Part shown: positions 52,022 through 63,848 of the stretch, piece after piece | How positions within the stretch are numbered: the stretch's first letter is position 1 | Layout of the letters: the number at the start of each line of letters is the position of its first letter | Assembly: GCF_016649425.1 (NCBI RefSeq) | Contig: NZ_JADRCR010000001.1 | Location: 372,001 to 436,000 of the forward strand | DNA length: 64,000 nt | DNA from: Limnobaculum allomyrinae | GTDB taxonomy: Bacteria > Pseudomonadota > Gammaproteobacteria > Enterobacterales > Enterobacteriaceae | Reading direction: 5' to 3' | Program-made: the position numbers and the translations under genes | The notes under the pieces: model-generated | Databases searched by the model: none | What the model was told of the DNA's origin: nothing | What the model saw: the letters and a program-made list of their open reading frames with translations, nothing else

Positions 52022-52780
52022 ATGTCCAGTTTGCTTAAGTTAGAACATATTTCTGTTGTTTTCGGTAGCCGGAAAGTTCTTTCCGATGTTTCTCTGACCC
52101 TGAATGAAGGTCAGATTCTTACCCTGCTTGGCCCAAATGGTGCCGGTAAATCGACGCTGGTTCGCGTTGTTTTAGGCTTGGTCTCCCCTGCGTCAGGGAA
52201 AATTAGCTGCCCTAAAGATTTACGTATTGGCTATGTGCCACAGAAATTGCACCTTGATCCTACTCTGCCCTTGACCGTTGAGCGTTTTATGCGCCTGCGT
52301 CCCGGTGTAAAAAAAGAGGATATTCTGCCGGCTCTCAGCCGCGTTCAGGCAAAGCATTTAGTAAAAATGCCCATGCAAAAACTGTCTGGCGGAGAAACCC
52401 AGCGCGTTTTACTGGCCAGGGCTCTGTTAAATCGCCCTCAATTGCTGGTACTGGACGAACCGACCCAAGGTGTTGACGTTAATGGGCAACTGGCATTGTA
52501 TGATCTGATCGAGAAACTGCGTACCGAACTAAACTGTGCGGTATTAATGGTTTCTCATGACTTACATTTAGTTATGGCAAAAACGGATGAAGTGCTGTGC
52601 CTTAACCAACATATTTGCTGTTCTGGTGCACCGGAAGCCGTCTCTGAACATCCGGAGTTTATTGCGATGTTTGGCCACCGCGGAGCCCGCCAATTAGCGG
52701 TTTATCACCACCGTCATAATCATCAACATGACCTGCAAGGTCGTATTGTTCTTAAAACTTCAGGCAGTAATAAAGCATGA
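52022..52780 (+). CDS. znuC: Zinc ABC transporter ATP-binding protein ZnuC
   Basis: ZnuC powers zinc import. The 252-residue ABC protein has Walker [10 protein letters not shown], signature [16 protein letters not shown], Walker [13 protein letters not shown] and the switch His in MVSHDLHLV, plus a His-rich tail ([10 protein letters not shown]) typical of ZnuC. Its ATGA junction overlaps znuB by four bases. Confidence 0.96.
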   Translation: MSSLLKLEHISVVFGSRKVLSDVSLTLNEGQILTLLGPNGAGKSTLVRVVLGLVSPASGKISCPKDLRIGYVPQKLHLDPTLPLTVERFMRLRPGVKKEDILPALSRVQAKHLVKMPMQKLSGGETQRVLLARALLNRPQLLVLDEPTQGVDVNGQLALYDLIEKLRTELNCAVLMVSHDLHLVMAKTDEVLCLNQHICCSGAPEAVSEHPEFIAMFGHRGARQLAVYHHRHNHQHDLQGRIVLKTSGSNKA

Positions 52781-53562
52781 TAGAACTGTTATTTCCGGGC
52801 TGGATGGCGGGCGTATTACTGGCGCTGGCCGCAGGTCCTTTAGGCTCTTTTGTCGTTTGGCGCCGAATGTCTTATTTCGGTGATACGCTGGCACACTCCT
52901 CTTTACTGGGTGTCGCTTTTGGTTTGTTACTGAACATTAATCCTTTTTATGCAGTAATTGCTATCACCCTGTTGCTGGCAGTTGGTTTGGTATGGCTGGA
53001 ACGTCGCCCTCAGTTTGCCGTCGATACGCTGTTAGGTATTCTGGCCCATAGCGCCCTTTCTTTAGGCTTAGTCACTATCAGTTTAATGTCGAATGTTCGT
53101 GTTGACCTGATGGCTTATCTGTTTGGCGATCTGCTCTCTGTTACGGTTAATGATCTATGGATGATTGGTGCCGGTGTGGTTGTGGTACTGGCGATTTTAT
53201 GGTGGCAATGGCGTTCCTTATTATCAGTAACCATTAATCCTGAATTGGCGCACGTTGATGGTATTAATCCTGAAAGAGTTCGGTTATTACTGATGCTGGT
53301 CACTGCCTTAACTATTGGTCTGGCAATGAAATTTGTTGGAGCACTGATTATTACCTCATTACTGATTATTCCTGCTGCTACCGCGCGCAGATTTTCACGC
53401 ACACCAGAACAAATGGCTGGTTTTGCAGTTATTATTGGAATTATTGCCGTAACGGGTGGGTTGACGCTTTCCGCTTTCCACGATACGCCTGCTGGCCCTT
53501 CCGTCGTGCTTTGCTCCTGCTGTTTGTTCATCCTTAGTTTGATGAAAAGACAATCCGATTAA
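52777..53562 (+). CDS. znuB: Zinc ABC transporter permease ZnuB
   Basis: ZnuB is the membrane channel of the ZnuABC zinc importer. The 261-residue protein begins [25 protein letters not shown] (read to residue 25) and has about eight membrane helices with the family segment [19 protein letters not shown]. It is translationally coupled to znuC. In E. coli ruvBA follows; here ybjL does. Confidence 0.96.
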   Translation: MIELLFPGWMAGVLLALAAGPLGSFVVWRRMSYFGDTLAHSSLLGVAFGLLLNINPFYAVIAITLLLAVGLVWLERRPQFAVDTLLGILAHSALSLGLVTISLMSNVRVDLMAYLFGDLLSVTVNDLWMIGAGVVVVLAILWWQWRSLLSVTINPELAHVDGINPERVRLLLMLVTALTIGLAMKFVGALIITSLLIIPAATARRFSRTPEQMAGFAVIIGIIAVTGGLTLSAFHDTPAGPSVVLCSCCLFILSLMKRQSD

Positions 53563-53675
53563 TCTTATGAGAAATAAAGAGAATAAAAATTTATTGATCT
53601 CGTGAGGTAAAGCCGTATTTTTTAGTATGAATGATATGGCAATAAGCTTTAAAATAGCCTGTCCGAAATATAAAG

Positions 53676-53719
53676 GTCTTGCAGATGACAGATTTTTCGT
53701 CAGTGCAAGACTCTTTTTT
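53676..53719 (+). terminator. znuCB terminator
   Basis: GTCTTGCA and TGCAAGAC form an outer stem with an inner TGAC/GTCA pairing, followed by TCTTTTTT. It lies about 115 bases after znuB and 60 before ybjL. Confidence 0.8.
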
Positions 53720-53779
53720 ATGTGGATTATAAAGATGAATCCACTATTCATTCATTGCAAATGACGTAAAGTTAACATT

Positions 53780-55465
53780 GTGAATATTGATATTATCAGC
53801 CTGCTAAACAGTAACTACATTCTTTTGCTGTTTGTAGTATTAGCATTAGGCTTGTGTTTAGGGAAAATTCGGCTGGGTTCAGTTCAACTGGGCGGCTCAA
53901 TCGGCGTTCTGGTTATCTCCTTATTGTTGGGTTATCAGCATTTTACGATAAATACCGAAGCCTTAAGCCTGGGCTTTATGCTGTTTATCTTCTGCGTTGG
54001 TGTTGAAGCCGGTCCAAACTTCTTTGCTATCTTCTTCCGCGATGGAAAAAACTATTTTTTACTGGCTCTGATTCTGGTTGGTAGTGCGATGTGTATTGCG
54101 CTGGGACTGGGCAAATTCCTTAAATGGGATATCGGCCTCACCGCCGGGATGCTGGCCGGCTCGATGACATCAACACCGGTGCTGGTCGGTGCCGGTGATA
54201 CATTGCGTCATACCACCTCTGATACAACGATATTAGCTACAGCCCAGGACCATCTCAGTTTGGGCTATGCTCTGACCTATTTGATTGGTCTGGTCAGCTT
54301 AATCTTTGCTGCTCGTTATATGCCAAAATTACAGCGACAAGATTTATCCACCTGTGCTCAGCAAATCGCCAGAGAGCGCGGCCTGGATCATGATAGCCAA
54401 CGTAAAGTTTATCTGCCGGTAATTCGAGCCTATCGTGTAGGCCCTGAACTGGTAGCCTGGGCTGGGGGTAAAAATCTACGTGAACTGGGTATTTATCGTC
54501 AGACTGGCTGTTATATTGAGAAAATTCGTCGCAATGGCATTATCGCTTCCCCTGATGGGGATGCGGTTTTGCAAGTCAACGATGAGATTTCATTGGTGGG
54601 TTATCCGGATGCCCATGCCCGATTAGATCCCAGCTTTCGCAATGGTAAAGAGGTATTTGAACGCGATTTGCTGGATATGCGCATCGTCACTGAAGAGATC
54701 GTAGTAAAAAACAATAATGCGGTGGGCAAACGCCTGAGTCAGATAAACCTGACCGACCATGGTTGTTTCCTTAATCGGGTTATTCGTAGTCAGATTGAGA
54801 TGCCCATTGACGATAATATCGTGTTGAATGCCGGTGATGTTCTGCAAATCAGCGGTGATGCTCATCGAGTTAAGGGCGTAGCTGAACGTATTGGTTTTAT
54901 CTCTATTCATAGTCAGGTTACCGATCTGTTGGCCTTTTGTGCCTTTTTTATTCTTGGTCTGATGATTGGTCAAATCACCTTCCAGTTCAGTAACTTTTCA
55001 TTTGGTATTGGTAATGCTGCCGGCCTGCTGTTCTCCGGCATTATGCTGGGCTTTATGCGGGCTAATCACCCGACCTTTGGTTACATTCCTCAAGGTGCCC
55101 TCAATATGGTTAAAGAGTTCGGATTGATGGTATTTATGGCTGGTGTTGGATTAAGTGCCGGTAGCGGTATTGGTAATAATTTGGGACTGGTTGGTGGCCA
55201 AATGCTGATTGCCGGTTTACTGGTTAGTCTGGTTCCCGTCGTTATTTGCTATCTGTTTGGCGCTTATGTTTTACGAATGAACCGGGCCTTGCTATTTGGC
55301 GCCATCATGGGAGCCAGAACCTGTGCGCCAGCGATGGAAATTATCAGTGATACTTCCCGTAGTAACATTCCTGCGCTGGGCTATGCAGGTACCTATGCGA
55401 TTGCAAACGTATTACTCACGCTGGCGGGTTCATTAATCATTATCATTTGGCCAAGTTTGCCATAA
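53780..55465 (+). CDS. ybjL: Putative transporter YbjL (aspartate:alanine exchanger superfamily)
   Basis: The 561-residue membrane protein matches E. coli YbjL in length and over its whole sequence. It has two membrane halves with AspT/YidE-type motifs ([21 protein letters not shown]-like, here [19 protein letters not shown], and [15 protein letters not shown]) around two central cytoplasmic RCK_C domains. The substrate is unknown; AspT exchanges aspartate and alanine, and YbjL has been linked to glutamate export. The start is GTG with a weak ribosome site. Its position after znuB is unlike E. coli. Confidence 0.9.
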   Translation: MNIDIISLLNSNYILLLFVVLALGLCLGKIRLGSVQLGGSIGVLVISLLLGYQHFTINTEALSLGFMLFIFCVGVEAGPNFFAIFFRDGKNYFLLALILVGSAMCIALGLGKFLKWDIGLTAGMLAGSMTSTPVLVGAGDTLRHTTSDTTILATAQDHLSLGYALTYLIGLVSLIFAARYMPKLQRQDLSTCAQQIARERGLDHDSQRKVYLPVIRAYRVGPELVAWAGGKNLRELGIYRQTGCYIEKIRRNGIIASPDGDAVLQVNDEISLVGYPDAHARLDPSFRNGKEVFERDLLDMRIVTEEIVVKNNNAVGKRLSQINLTDHGCFLNRVIRSQIEMPIDDNIVLNAGDVLQISGDAHRVKGVAERIGFISIHSQVTDLLAFCAFFILGLMIGQITFQFSNFSFGIGNAAGLLFSGIMLGFMRANHPTFGYIPQGALNMVKEFGLMVFMAGVGLSAGSGIGNNLGLVGGQMLIAGLLVSLVPVVICYLFGAYVLRMNRALLFGAIMGARTCAPAMEIISDTSRSNIPALGYAGTYAIANVLLTLAGSLIIIIWPSLP

Positions 55466-55606
55466 AATAATTTCATATAAATCATGACATTATGGATAAG
55501 TGTAAAAAAAGTGAAAAAAATCTTGCTTACGTGATGAACTATTTCAACCTATTCACGTCTTAAATAGTGCCACTGCTTTACTTTAAAACTCCCTCATTGA
55601 GGTTGA

Positions 55607-55648
55607 CCCGATAAGTCATTTTTACGTTTCATACTTATCGGGTTTTTT
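55607..55648 (+). terminator. Intrinsic terminator downstream of ybjL
   Basis: CCCGATAAGT and ACTTATCGGG form a 10-bp stem with a 17-base loop, followed by TTTTTT. It lies 140 bases after ybjL, far for a simple 3' end, so it might belong to a small RNA starting in the gap. Confidence 0.75.
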
Positions 55649-55757
55649 ATTGCCTGTAATTCAGTAACTCTCACGATTTGTTCATGCATGTCATTAAGCA
55701 ATGACATACAATATAAGAAGTGCATTACCCCAAAACTCATAGGGAAGCGTGATTCTT

Positions 55758-56327
55758 ATGTCATTAATCAAAAAAATATTTATCGGTTATCTGGTCTGTT
55801 TTGCTATCGGTACTGCTCTTCTTTGCAGCTTCTATCTGCCTTCAACTGATATTGTCAAAATCACCGGTTCTGAAGTGAAACGCGTTGATAACGATGGCCC
55901 TATTTCCGCAGAAAACCCGGCTGATGGCCCAACGCGCGATGTGTATTACATTTACACTATCGATGAAAAGAAAAAGATTATGGTCTACCGTAATGAAGAT
56001 ACCGGCTGGAGCTTCCCATGGTATTTCAAATTTAACAGCGCTGATATCCAGGCTCAGGCTCAATCTGCTAATGATGCCAATCAAATTACCCGGGTAGTTC
56101 ACTACGGCTGGCGCTTTAATATGGTTCATATGTTCAAAAACATTATCTCCATTAAACCTGTTGATGGATTTGACGCCTCTGGTTTCTCTTTTTATACCGT
56201 AATGAAAGTTCTGGGTTGGATTATCTGGTTCGTTCTGATCGCCATTCAGGCTGCGCTGCCAACGATTATTACCAACTGGCGCGATCGTAAAGATCTGAGA
56301 CGTCCTGATGGTTCTATTGTTAAGTAA
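55758..56327 (+). CDS. DUF1523 family membrane protein
   Basis: The 189-residue protein has an N-terminal membrane helix (LIKKIFIGYLVCFAIGTALL), a periplasmic middle part with ITGSEVKRVDNDGP and the pattern TRDVYYIYT, and a second helix near residues 150-172, as in the DUF1523 family. Function is unknown. I chose the ATG at 55758 with AGGGAA about 11 bases upstream; a GTG at 55749 is too close to that site. Confidence 0.78.
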   Translation: MSLIKKIFIGYLVCFAIGTALLCSFYLPSTDIVKITGSEVKRVDNDGPISAENPADGPTRDVYYIYTIDEKKKIMVYRNEDTGWSFPWYFKFNSADIQAQAQSANDANQITRVVHYGWRFNMVHMFKNIISIKPVDGFDASGFSFYTVMKVLGWIIWFVLIAIQAALPTIITNWRDRKDLRRPDGSIVK

Positions 56328-56347
56328 TTTATATTCACTCTAAATTG

Positions 56348-56377
56348 AAAACGGCAGCCAAAAGGCTGCCGTTTTTT
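56348..56377. terminator. Bidirectional terminator
   Basis: AAAACGGCAGCC, AAAA loop, GGCTGCCGTTTTTT lies between the convergent DUF1523 and autotransporter genes and has T-runs on both strands. Confidence 0.9.
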
Positions 56378-56391
56378 ATGGTGACCAATCA

Positions 56392-59300
56392 TCAGAAACG
56401 GTATTTAATACCAACGTTAACTGATGTATCACTGTAGCCATCACCACCTATCTGCTGAGCGACATTCGTCCACAGGTTAAGATGGTTGTTTATTTGCCCT
56501 TCAGCACCCAGCTTCAGCTCACCAATATTACGGCTACCAACCTGCTCCAGATGCACATCGTTCATATAAACACCGGTCACTTCACTGTTATACAGCCAGT
56601 TAATGGCAGCATAGATAGTAAACAGCTTATTCGTTCCTTTATCTTTATCGTGAACGCCATCCCGGGAAACTTTTAACCCTAAGCGAGTTTGGACATTATC
56701 TTTACCGTTGGAGCGAACATAGGTACCGCCAGTTTCACGATAGTCATTAACATCCAGCGCATTGAAGATGACTTGAGCCTGAGGAGTAACAAACACATTA
56801 CCATTTAGTCCCTGATAAACCGGCAAGCGGTAACCACCTTCAAGTGATGCGCTGTATCCCTTAATGTCATAGTCTTCTTGTGACAACTTCTCACCATTGA
56901 CTGAGGCATCCAGCCAGCTGTATTGCAACCAGCTATCAAGATACAGGCCGTTTAAGGTTTTAGCATCCTGATACCAGGTACCATATACCCCAGCGGTATA
57001 TCCATCGACACGGCCTTTGGAATGATAACCCGTAAAGGTGGAGCGTGTTTTACTGCTGGCATTACCGTATCCCAGCATCAGTCCTAAGCCTAAACGATCC
57101 TGCGCACCAAACTGATGGGACAGAATTTCACCGCCACCTTGTATTACATAACTGTTGGTAGTGGTGCGTAATTGCCCGGAAGATTCTCGTTGACGATTGT
57201 GACTACCTGACTGACGTAGCCACATACTGCTGTTTTCCGCACGACCTTCACGATCTTCCAGACGCAAATTAAACATCGTTTTTGCTGCGGCCATATTAGC
57301 AATATAGCTGCCTGCTTCCGGGCGATAAATTGGTGTGCTCTCTTCCGGCGTGACCTCTTCTGGTTTAACGCCGCCACCATTATCCTCACCACCGGATTGA
57401 TCTTCGGTAGTATTACGTAAATACCAATGACCATCCTCTGTCGTGGTACCATTTTTATACAGTAAATATTCATAGGCACCGGCTACCGCACGGTTAGCCA
57501 GTTTAAATTCAGCGTCTGAAGCGCCACTCACGCTCACAACCTGAATACCATTTTGAGTTGCTGCGCCTGCACCGTTCATGTTATTAACAATCAGATCGGT
57601 AGCCCCTGCACTATCACCATTAATCACCAATTTATCCGTTGCCGAGTTATCGTCGCCCAGTTGGGTATTAATTATTAATTGACTGCCGCTATTACCGGTA
57701 TAATTACCATTCACATTCAGTTGGTTGCCCGTAGCTCCGCCAGCTAAACGAATAATACCGTTGTTGTTAATCCCACCAACGGTAAATTGGCTGGCAGCAG
57801 CAGATTCATAACCTGATAATGCATTCAGCGCAGTAATCATACCGGCGTTATCGATATCTCCGGCAACATTACCGCTACCACCCAGTATGGCACCGGATAA
57901 CACGTTCACTTGCGCACTGGCAGAAAGCGCTCCGGTCGTCCCCGTATTGTCACCAATTACCAGTGTGCCATTTTCTACGGTTGTATTACCGGTGTAGGTT
58001 AAATCACGATTGACGACCATTATGGAAGCGCCCTGCTTATACAGGTCACCGCTACCATAGATATCATTTTCCAGTATCCAGTTATTATTCGCCGTCAGGT
58101 AAAGTTCACCCTGATTATCGATGCTGGCGCTTCCCAAATGGGATACTGCAGCGGCACGTAATGTGGAATCCTGAGCCACCGTAAACAGACCGCTAAAGCC
58201 GCTGTTATCCGCATTCAGGGTAATATCGGTACTGTCTTGCAAAGATACAACGCCCTGGCCTGCCAACGTCCGGGTAAAGGCATGGGTTGGGATCGTATTA
58301 TCAGGTGTAATGGATAGCGTCAATTTATCGTCAGCGCCAGTCACCGTAATTTTCCCTGAGGCTCCCAGACCATTCGCCTGCTCTAAAGCTACAGATGAGC
58401 CGTTATTCAGAGTTACATCGCCGCTGTACTGTTCATTAGTGCCATTTACCACCATGGCACTCTTGTCCAGTATTAAGCTACCCGTTCCTGTTAATGTATC
58501 TTGTGCAATTAAACCACCATTATTATCACCAATTGCTCGTTGTGCTGAGGTAATGGTAAGTTGGCTGCCATCATCAAGATTTATCTGACTGTCAATCGCC
58601 GTACTCAGTTTACCCACCGACTGCTGATAGCTATTCATCAATACCTGAGTATCAGCATTTAACTGTAGATGAGATGTCTGCCCCAATACATTATTGTTTG
58701 CCAGTGACAGAGCCCCCTGACGAACAAACGTTTCGCCGGTGTAATCATTACCGCCGTTAGATAATGAGACGGTTTGACCCATGGCATCAATGGCCAGATC
58801 GCCGCTTCCAGTCAGTTTGGCACGCAAGTCAGTCGCTAAGCCGCTGGAACCTGTGGCAGGCGTCAGAATAAGCGCATTATTACCGCTACCCTGCAATTCC
58901 AACTGTTTTAATCCATAACCAATGTACAAACCATCATTATTTGTACCGCTGCTTAACTGAAAGTCGTAGGTTCCTTTGGCAACGACACTTCCATTTTGAG
59001 ACACATCTAATTGTTGAGCATTGCTGATTGCATTACCGTTTTCATCAATCAGGTTAAGCTGGCCGCCGGTTCCGGTCACGCTGCCATTTGCCTTGACCAA
59101 CATGATTAACGTCTGCTCATCATCTTGCTCTAACAAAGATTTATTGCCATTAATCACCGGTATATCGTTAGGTACAGCAGGCGGCATCGAGACTTGAATA
59201 GAACCGGTACCACTAATGTCCAGAACGCTATTAGTGGAAGTCTCAACCCAATTAGAAGAGAGCAGCTCACCTGGGGTGATCGTTGTGTCAAAAGATAGCT

Positions 59301-60920
59301 GACCACCATTAAAGGTTAATCCGCCAATGGATTGAGCCCCGACTCCAACGGTTGCCTGGCTGCCACTATTAAGCTGCAGTGTCGTATCCGTCAGGAACTG
59401 AATGTTTTGTGGAACGTTTAATGAATCAAGCGTAAAACGAGTATTGTTTAGCGCCACAGTACCGGTAAAAGCATTACCGGTATTGGCAGCGAAACTAAAT
59501 TGATTGTTATTGGTATCAACATTAATCAGGCCATTACCTGAAATTTTGTTAATCAGTTCCCAGTCACTATTGCTAAGCAGCGTCAAGGTACCATTATTTG
59601 AGATATCAACATTACTCAAATTTTGCTGTTGTCGGGCCGTCAGCGTACCGTCATTTTCAATAGTAAATTTACCAGTAAAACCCGTGTTATCTGCGGTTAG
59701 TTCAGTATTTCCACTCAGTACATTAATCGCACCCAGCCCAACAACAGTAGCACTCAGTTGATAATCATCATTGGTGTGATTAAAGGTGATTTTACCGTTA
59801 CCAACCAAACCATTCTGACCAAACTGGATAACACTGGCATTAACAGTACCGGCAGCCAATGCGCTTTCTCCGGCACGTCCACCAACAACTAATTCGCCAA
59901 GAGAGCCTGAATATCGGGAAATATAAATATTATTTTCACTGGTCAGGGTTCCCCCATCGGCTACAACAACCGCACTTTGGCTCTTGTTACCTTCACCAAT
60001 ATAGATGTTCTCTGCCTGTGCTAATGAACCACTTCCGGTAACAGAGAGCAGGCTTTCACCCTGAATATTTTCCACCCGACCAACGCTAATATAGGAATCC
60101 GCTTTTGCAGTTCCGCCATTAGTCACTGTTAGTATTCCTTGATTATAGGTACCAACCAGGATTCTGTTTTCGGCATAAAACTCACTACCGGCACCGTCAA
60201 CCGTTACATAACCTTTGGTGGTATTCGCTCCCCGGCTACCAATATAAATTCCGACACCTCTGTCAGTACCATCATTGTCTCTGACGCTAAACTTTCCGCC
60301 ATCAGTGATATTCAGATAGCCAGTGGCACCATTACTACCTATTGAAACCTCGCCACTCCCCAGAGAAAGCGACTGGTTTAACGGGGTAACAACCACTTCA
60401 CTTCCCGGTCCGGTCCGGTGATATTAAGTATTCCAACCGCCCCAACCGAGTCAGTTGTTCCACCGTCACCACCAACCGCCATTGGATAAGCATAACTGGT
60501 ATTAATAACGTGAACTTTACCGCCTTTCTCAACATTCATTACCGCATAAGAATTTGGGTGACGGGCAAGGTTGATTAGTCTGGCGGTAAGATTACCGTTC
60601 TCTGTAACGGTAAGGGTTCCATTAGTCCCTTCTTTTATATACTCCTGAAAACCAATCAGCACGCGGCCAGTGCTCGATACATTAGTTGGCCTGATGTCCA
60701 TTTCGGTATCAATGGTCATTTCCTGGTCATGATGAAGAATGATATTGCTGCCATTTGCATTAACCAGTTGCGGAAAAGTAGCAGAAAGCGTGGAAAAGGC
60801 TCCGGCGATAACAGCCATCGCGATGCGTTTCTTTTTAAACGCATACTCAGGATGTTTACCGTTTGTTTTTGAATGGTTAAATGAGTTGCTCAAAACAATC
60901 CCTTTTATATTTGCGTCCAT
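56392..60920 (-). pseudogene. Large autotransporter gene frameshifted at a CCGGT triple repeat
   Basis: The gene is in two frames: an N-terminal part (60378-60920) with an extended signal region (KKKRIAMAVIAGAFSTLSA near residues 30-48) and a C-terminal part (56392-60396) with a long repetitive beta-helix passenger, a Pro/Glu linker, the hinge RPEAGSYIANMAAAKTMF and a full beta-barrel ending VGIKYRF. They overlap at 60405-60419, three tandem CCGGT units. Removing one unit joins them as NITGPGSEVVVTPLNQ, giving one protein of about 1,507 residues. No other lesion is visible. As written, the product stops after 180 residues. It could be a phase-off state, a recent mutation or a sequencing error. 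Confidence 0.88.
60405..60419. repeat. Tandem CCGGT x3 inside the autotransporter gene
   Basis: Three exact CCGGT units lie at the frame break. The unit length of five is not a multiple of three, so gain or loss of one copy by slipped-strand mispairing toggles the frame. Two copies restore the full protein. Confidence 0.9.
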
Positions 60921-61567
60921 ATCCTATCCAGGATAAGAGTAATTGATATTTATTTAATGCGTTGTTAATTAATAAGCACAGAATAAAACAGATAACTAAT
61001 GATACCAAAGTATCATTGTAGATCCACACTTTTTAGAGCAAAAAATGTTCATATATTCGTTGGGAAAATTTAGAATATTCGTTTAAGCAGACACAATGGT
61101 ATAAAAAACAAACAATATGTTATCATTTAATAAATAAAATCATTAAAAAACATAGAGTAATGATAATTCGTTCTTATCGGAAAATTTCTGATTATTTATA
61201 AGCCAATCGATTGACCAATGCTAAATGGTTAGTTTTTTTAAGCCCGATTGATTGTTTTTACTGAAGACCATCTTTAAATACACACAAAACATAATCGCGT
61301 TGTTTATTATTAAAAATAAAAAATTAACGAGTTGAATCATAGTTTTTTATCAGACCACTTAACATTAGATTCATTTTGAAGCTCAAATTTTCTGATTTTA
61401 TCTGTCTGATGTTCTACACTACTGCCACCTATCAGCCAGTCAAATCACCGCATCTGGCTATATGATTTTGGCTTCGACATCGGTAGAATTCTGCCCCAGT
61501 CGCCACCAGTCGTGAATACCGATAAATCGGTTCGCTGCTGAATCACTAAATCAATGAGTTTTGTATA
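60921..61567. other. Long AT-rich region between autotransporter and rimO
   Basis: About 650 AT-rich bases separate the divergent autotransporter and rimO. No ORF with a ribosome site is seen. Both promoters should lie here, and the extreme AT content (61000-61380) suggests H-NS binding, which is inference. Confidence 0.55.
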
Positions 61568-62902
61568 ATGCCCCAAACTACAACACCCCATGCTCCAACA
61601 GTCGGTTTTATTTCTTTAGGCTGCCCTAAAAATCTGGTCGATTCAGAACGCATTCTTACTGAGTTGCGTACCGAAGGTTATCAAGTGGTGCCAAGTTACG
61701 AAGGTGCCGATCTGGTTATCGTTAATACCTGTGGCTTTATTGAAGGCGCTGTACAGGAATCGCTGGAGGCCATTGGGGAAGCATTAACTGAAAACGGCAA
61801 AGTTATTGTAACGGGCTGTTTGGGAGCGAAAGAAGATCAGATCCGTGAAGTCCATCCTAAGGTACTGGAAATTACTGGCCCCCACAGCTATGAACAGGTA
61901 TTAGCCCATGTTCATACTTATGCGCCAAAGCCAGAATACAATCCATTCACCAGTCTGGTTCCTGCTCAAGGGGTTAAGCTAACGCCGAAGCATTATGCTT
62001 ACCTGAAGATATCCGAAGGCTGTAATCATCGCTGTACTTTCTGCATTATTCCTTCCATGCGTGGCGACCTGGACAGCCGTCCGATTGGCTCCGTGTTGGA
62101 TGAAGCTAAACGTCTGGTTGATGCCGGAGTAAAAGAGCTGCTGGTAATTTCACAAGATACTTCAGCTTACGGTGTAGACGTGAAACATCGTACCGGTTTC
62201 TGGAACGGTCAGCCGGTGAAAACTGATATGGTTAGTCTGTGTGAACAACTCTCCACTATGGGAATTTGGGTACGTTTACATTACGTCTACCCTTACCCTC
62301 ATGTGGACGACGTTATTCCATTGATGGCCGCTGGCAAAATTCTGCCTTATCTGGATATTCCTTTGCAGCATGCCAGTCCAAAAATTTTGAAAGCGATGAA
62401 GCGTCCTGGTTCTGTAGAACGCACACTGGAACGCGTTAAGCGTTGGAGAGAAATCTGCCCGCAACTGACATTGCGTTCTACCTTTATTGTTGGCTTCCCG
62501 GGTGAAACGGAAGAAGACTTCACCATGCTGTTAGACTTCCTTAAAGAAGCTAAACTGGATCGCGTAGGCTGCTTTAAATACAGTCCGGTTGAAGGCGCGG
62601 CGGCTAATGAGCTTGCCGATCAGGTACCGGAAGAGATAAAAGAAGAGCGTTTCCACCGCTTTATGCAGTTGCAACAACAAATTTCTGCCCAACGCTTACA
62701 AGACAAAATTGGCCTGACGCTACCGGTGATTATCGATGAAATTGATGAAGAAGGTGCCATCGGTCGAAGTATGGCTGATGCCCCGGAAATTGACGGTGTA
62801 GTTTATCTGAATGAAGAGCGTCAGGTTAAAGTGGGCGACATTGTTCAGGTCACTATTGAGAATGCAGACGAATATGATCTGTGGGGTTCTGTAGCAAGAT
62901 AA
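61568..62902 (+). CDS. rimO: Ribosomal protein uS12 methylthiotransferase RimO
   Basis: RimO is a radical-SAM enzyme that adds a methylthio group to Asp89 of ribosomal protein S12. The 444-residue protein has the N-terminal UPF0004 domain with three cluster Cys residues ([29 protein letters not shown]), the radical-SAM CxxxCxxC motif in [18 protein letters not shown] and a C-terminal TRAM domain. Length is normal. A terminator follows. Confidence 0.96.
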   Translation: MPQTTTPHAPTVGFISLGCPKNLVDSERILTELRTEGYQVVPSYEGADLVIVNTCGFIEGAVQESLEAIGEALTENGKVIVTGCLGAKEDQIREVHPKVLEITGPHSYEQVLAHVHTYAPKPEYNPFTSLVPAQGVKLTPKHYAYLKISEGCNHRCTFCIIPSMRGDLDSRPIGSVLDEAKRLVDAGVKELLVISQDTSAYGVDVKHRTGFWNGQPVKTDMVSLCEQLSTMGIWVRLHYVYPYPHVDDVIPLMAAGKILPYLDIPLQHASPKILKAMKRPGSVERTLERVKRWREICPQLTLRSTFIVGFPGETEEDFTMLLDFLKEAKLDRVGCFKYSPVEGAAANELADQVPEEIKEERFHRFMQLQQQISAQRLQDKIGLTLPVIIDEIDEEGAIGRSMADAPEIDGVVYLNEERQVKVGDIVQVTIENADEYDLWGSVAR

Positions 62903-62928
62903 CGCTGCGCCTATTTAACAGATAAATA

Positions 62929-62961
62929 TAAAAGCCCCGGTTCATATCAGCCGGGGTTTTT
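62929..62961 (+). terminator. rimO terminator
   Basis: GCCCCGG and CCGGGGT form the stem with a 10-base loop and a TTTTT tail; A-rich left flank makes it usable also for the convergent kinase-like gene. Confidence 0.88.
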
Positions 62962-62973
62962 ATATAAACCGAA

Positions 62974-63816
62974 TTAAAAATCGCTATCCCCCAGTTCTCT
63001 CAGTGCCAACTGTGCAACAGCCAATGGTGTTTCCGGATTCCCGCCCTCTTCGATAAACCAGGCTGCCGAAAGTGTCGACCACGAAATAATCCAGGCCAGC
63101 AGACGATTACGCTCGATATTCGCTGTTTCGGTCACTATCTCCAATCGTCGGAAAAATCGCTGCGCACTGGTAGCAATATCTGCCCGGGGATTACAAAAAA
63201 TATTGGCGAAATCAAATCCTCGCTCCCCCAATAATCCTTTGGGATCAATTGCCAACCATCCTCGCTCCCCGGCATCCAAAATATTTCCGTGGTGAATATC
63301 TCCGTGGAGAATCGTTATATCCTGAGGTTGTGCAAATAATCGGGCAGCAACGGATTCAGCCTGACTAAAAACGCCACCCAGCTCTTCTGCAGCCAAAGAG
63401 AGTGATTTGAACCGCTCTGATAAAGAAACTAATTCAGCATACGGCGCTATGGGTTGTGAATGTAGCTGATTAACGACCTGACAAATAATACAAGTAGCCT
63501 GATCATCCTGATTTTCCATTGCCATTTTAACCAGTGATTGTTCTCCTGACAGATACTCAAGCAATATAGCATCACCACCTTGCCTTAACACTCTGGCAGC
63601 CCCCCGACCATCCCACAACATCATCAGTTGGGAACCTCTTCGCTCTTCAGCGGATAGGGCGATTTTAAGCATGGCTGGACGGTTGTCATAACAAACTCGT
63701 TGCAGCCAGCTGGAATGGGTGTGGAACGGTTCTCCATCCTCGGTAAGCTGCCAAAGGGTCAAATAATCACGTAGCCTGATTAACCCCTCCGACAACCCGG
63801 TAATTTGTCTGGTCAA
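62974..63816 (-). CDS. APH(6)-like aminoglycoside/hydroxyurea kinase family protein
   Basis: The 280-residue protein has the phosphotransferase catalytic loop ITILHGDIHHGNILDAGERG, with the catalytic Asp in HGD, and the metal-binding DPKGLLGERGFDFANIF, very like streptomycin 6-kinases (StrB/APH(6)). Chromosomal relatives occur in several Enterobacterales and may not give resistance. The start appears to be TTG at 63816, since an in-frame TGA lies two codons upstream and no early ATG exists. It begins 32 bases after the beta-lactamase stop, so the two may be one transcript. Confidence 0.8.
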   Translation of the reverse strand: MTRQITGLSEGLIRLRDYLTLWQLTEDGEPFHTHSSWLQRVCYDNRPAMLKIALSAEERRGSQLMMLWDGRGAARVLRQGGDAILLEYLSGEQSLVKMAMENQDDQATCIICQVVNQLHSQPIAPYAELVSLSERFKSLSLAAEELGGVFSQAESVAARLFAQPQDITILHGDIHHGNILDAGERGWLAIDPKGLLGERGFDFANIFCNPRADIATSAQRFFRRLEIVTETANIERNRLLAWIISWSTLSAAWFIEEGGNPETPLAVAQLALRELGDSDF

Positions 63817-63848
63817 TGCTCAACACCCATCCTGTTTAATATGAAAAA

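Noticed and set aside
60378-60920. Separate 180-residue secreted protein upstream of the autotransporter
   Set aside because: It fuses exactly to the autotransporter when one CCGGT unit is removed, so it is the same gene's N-terminus.
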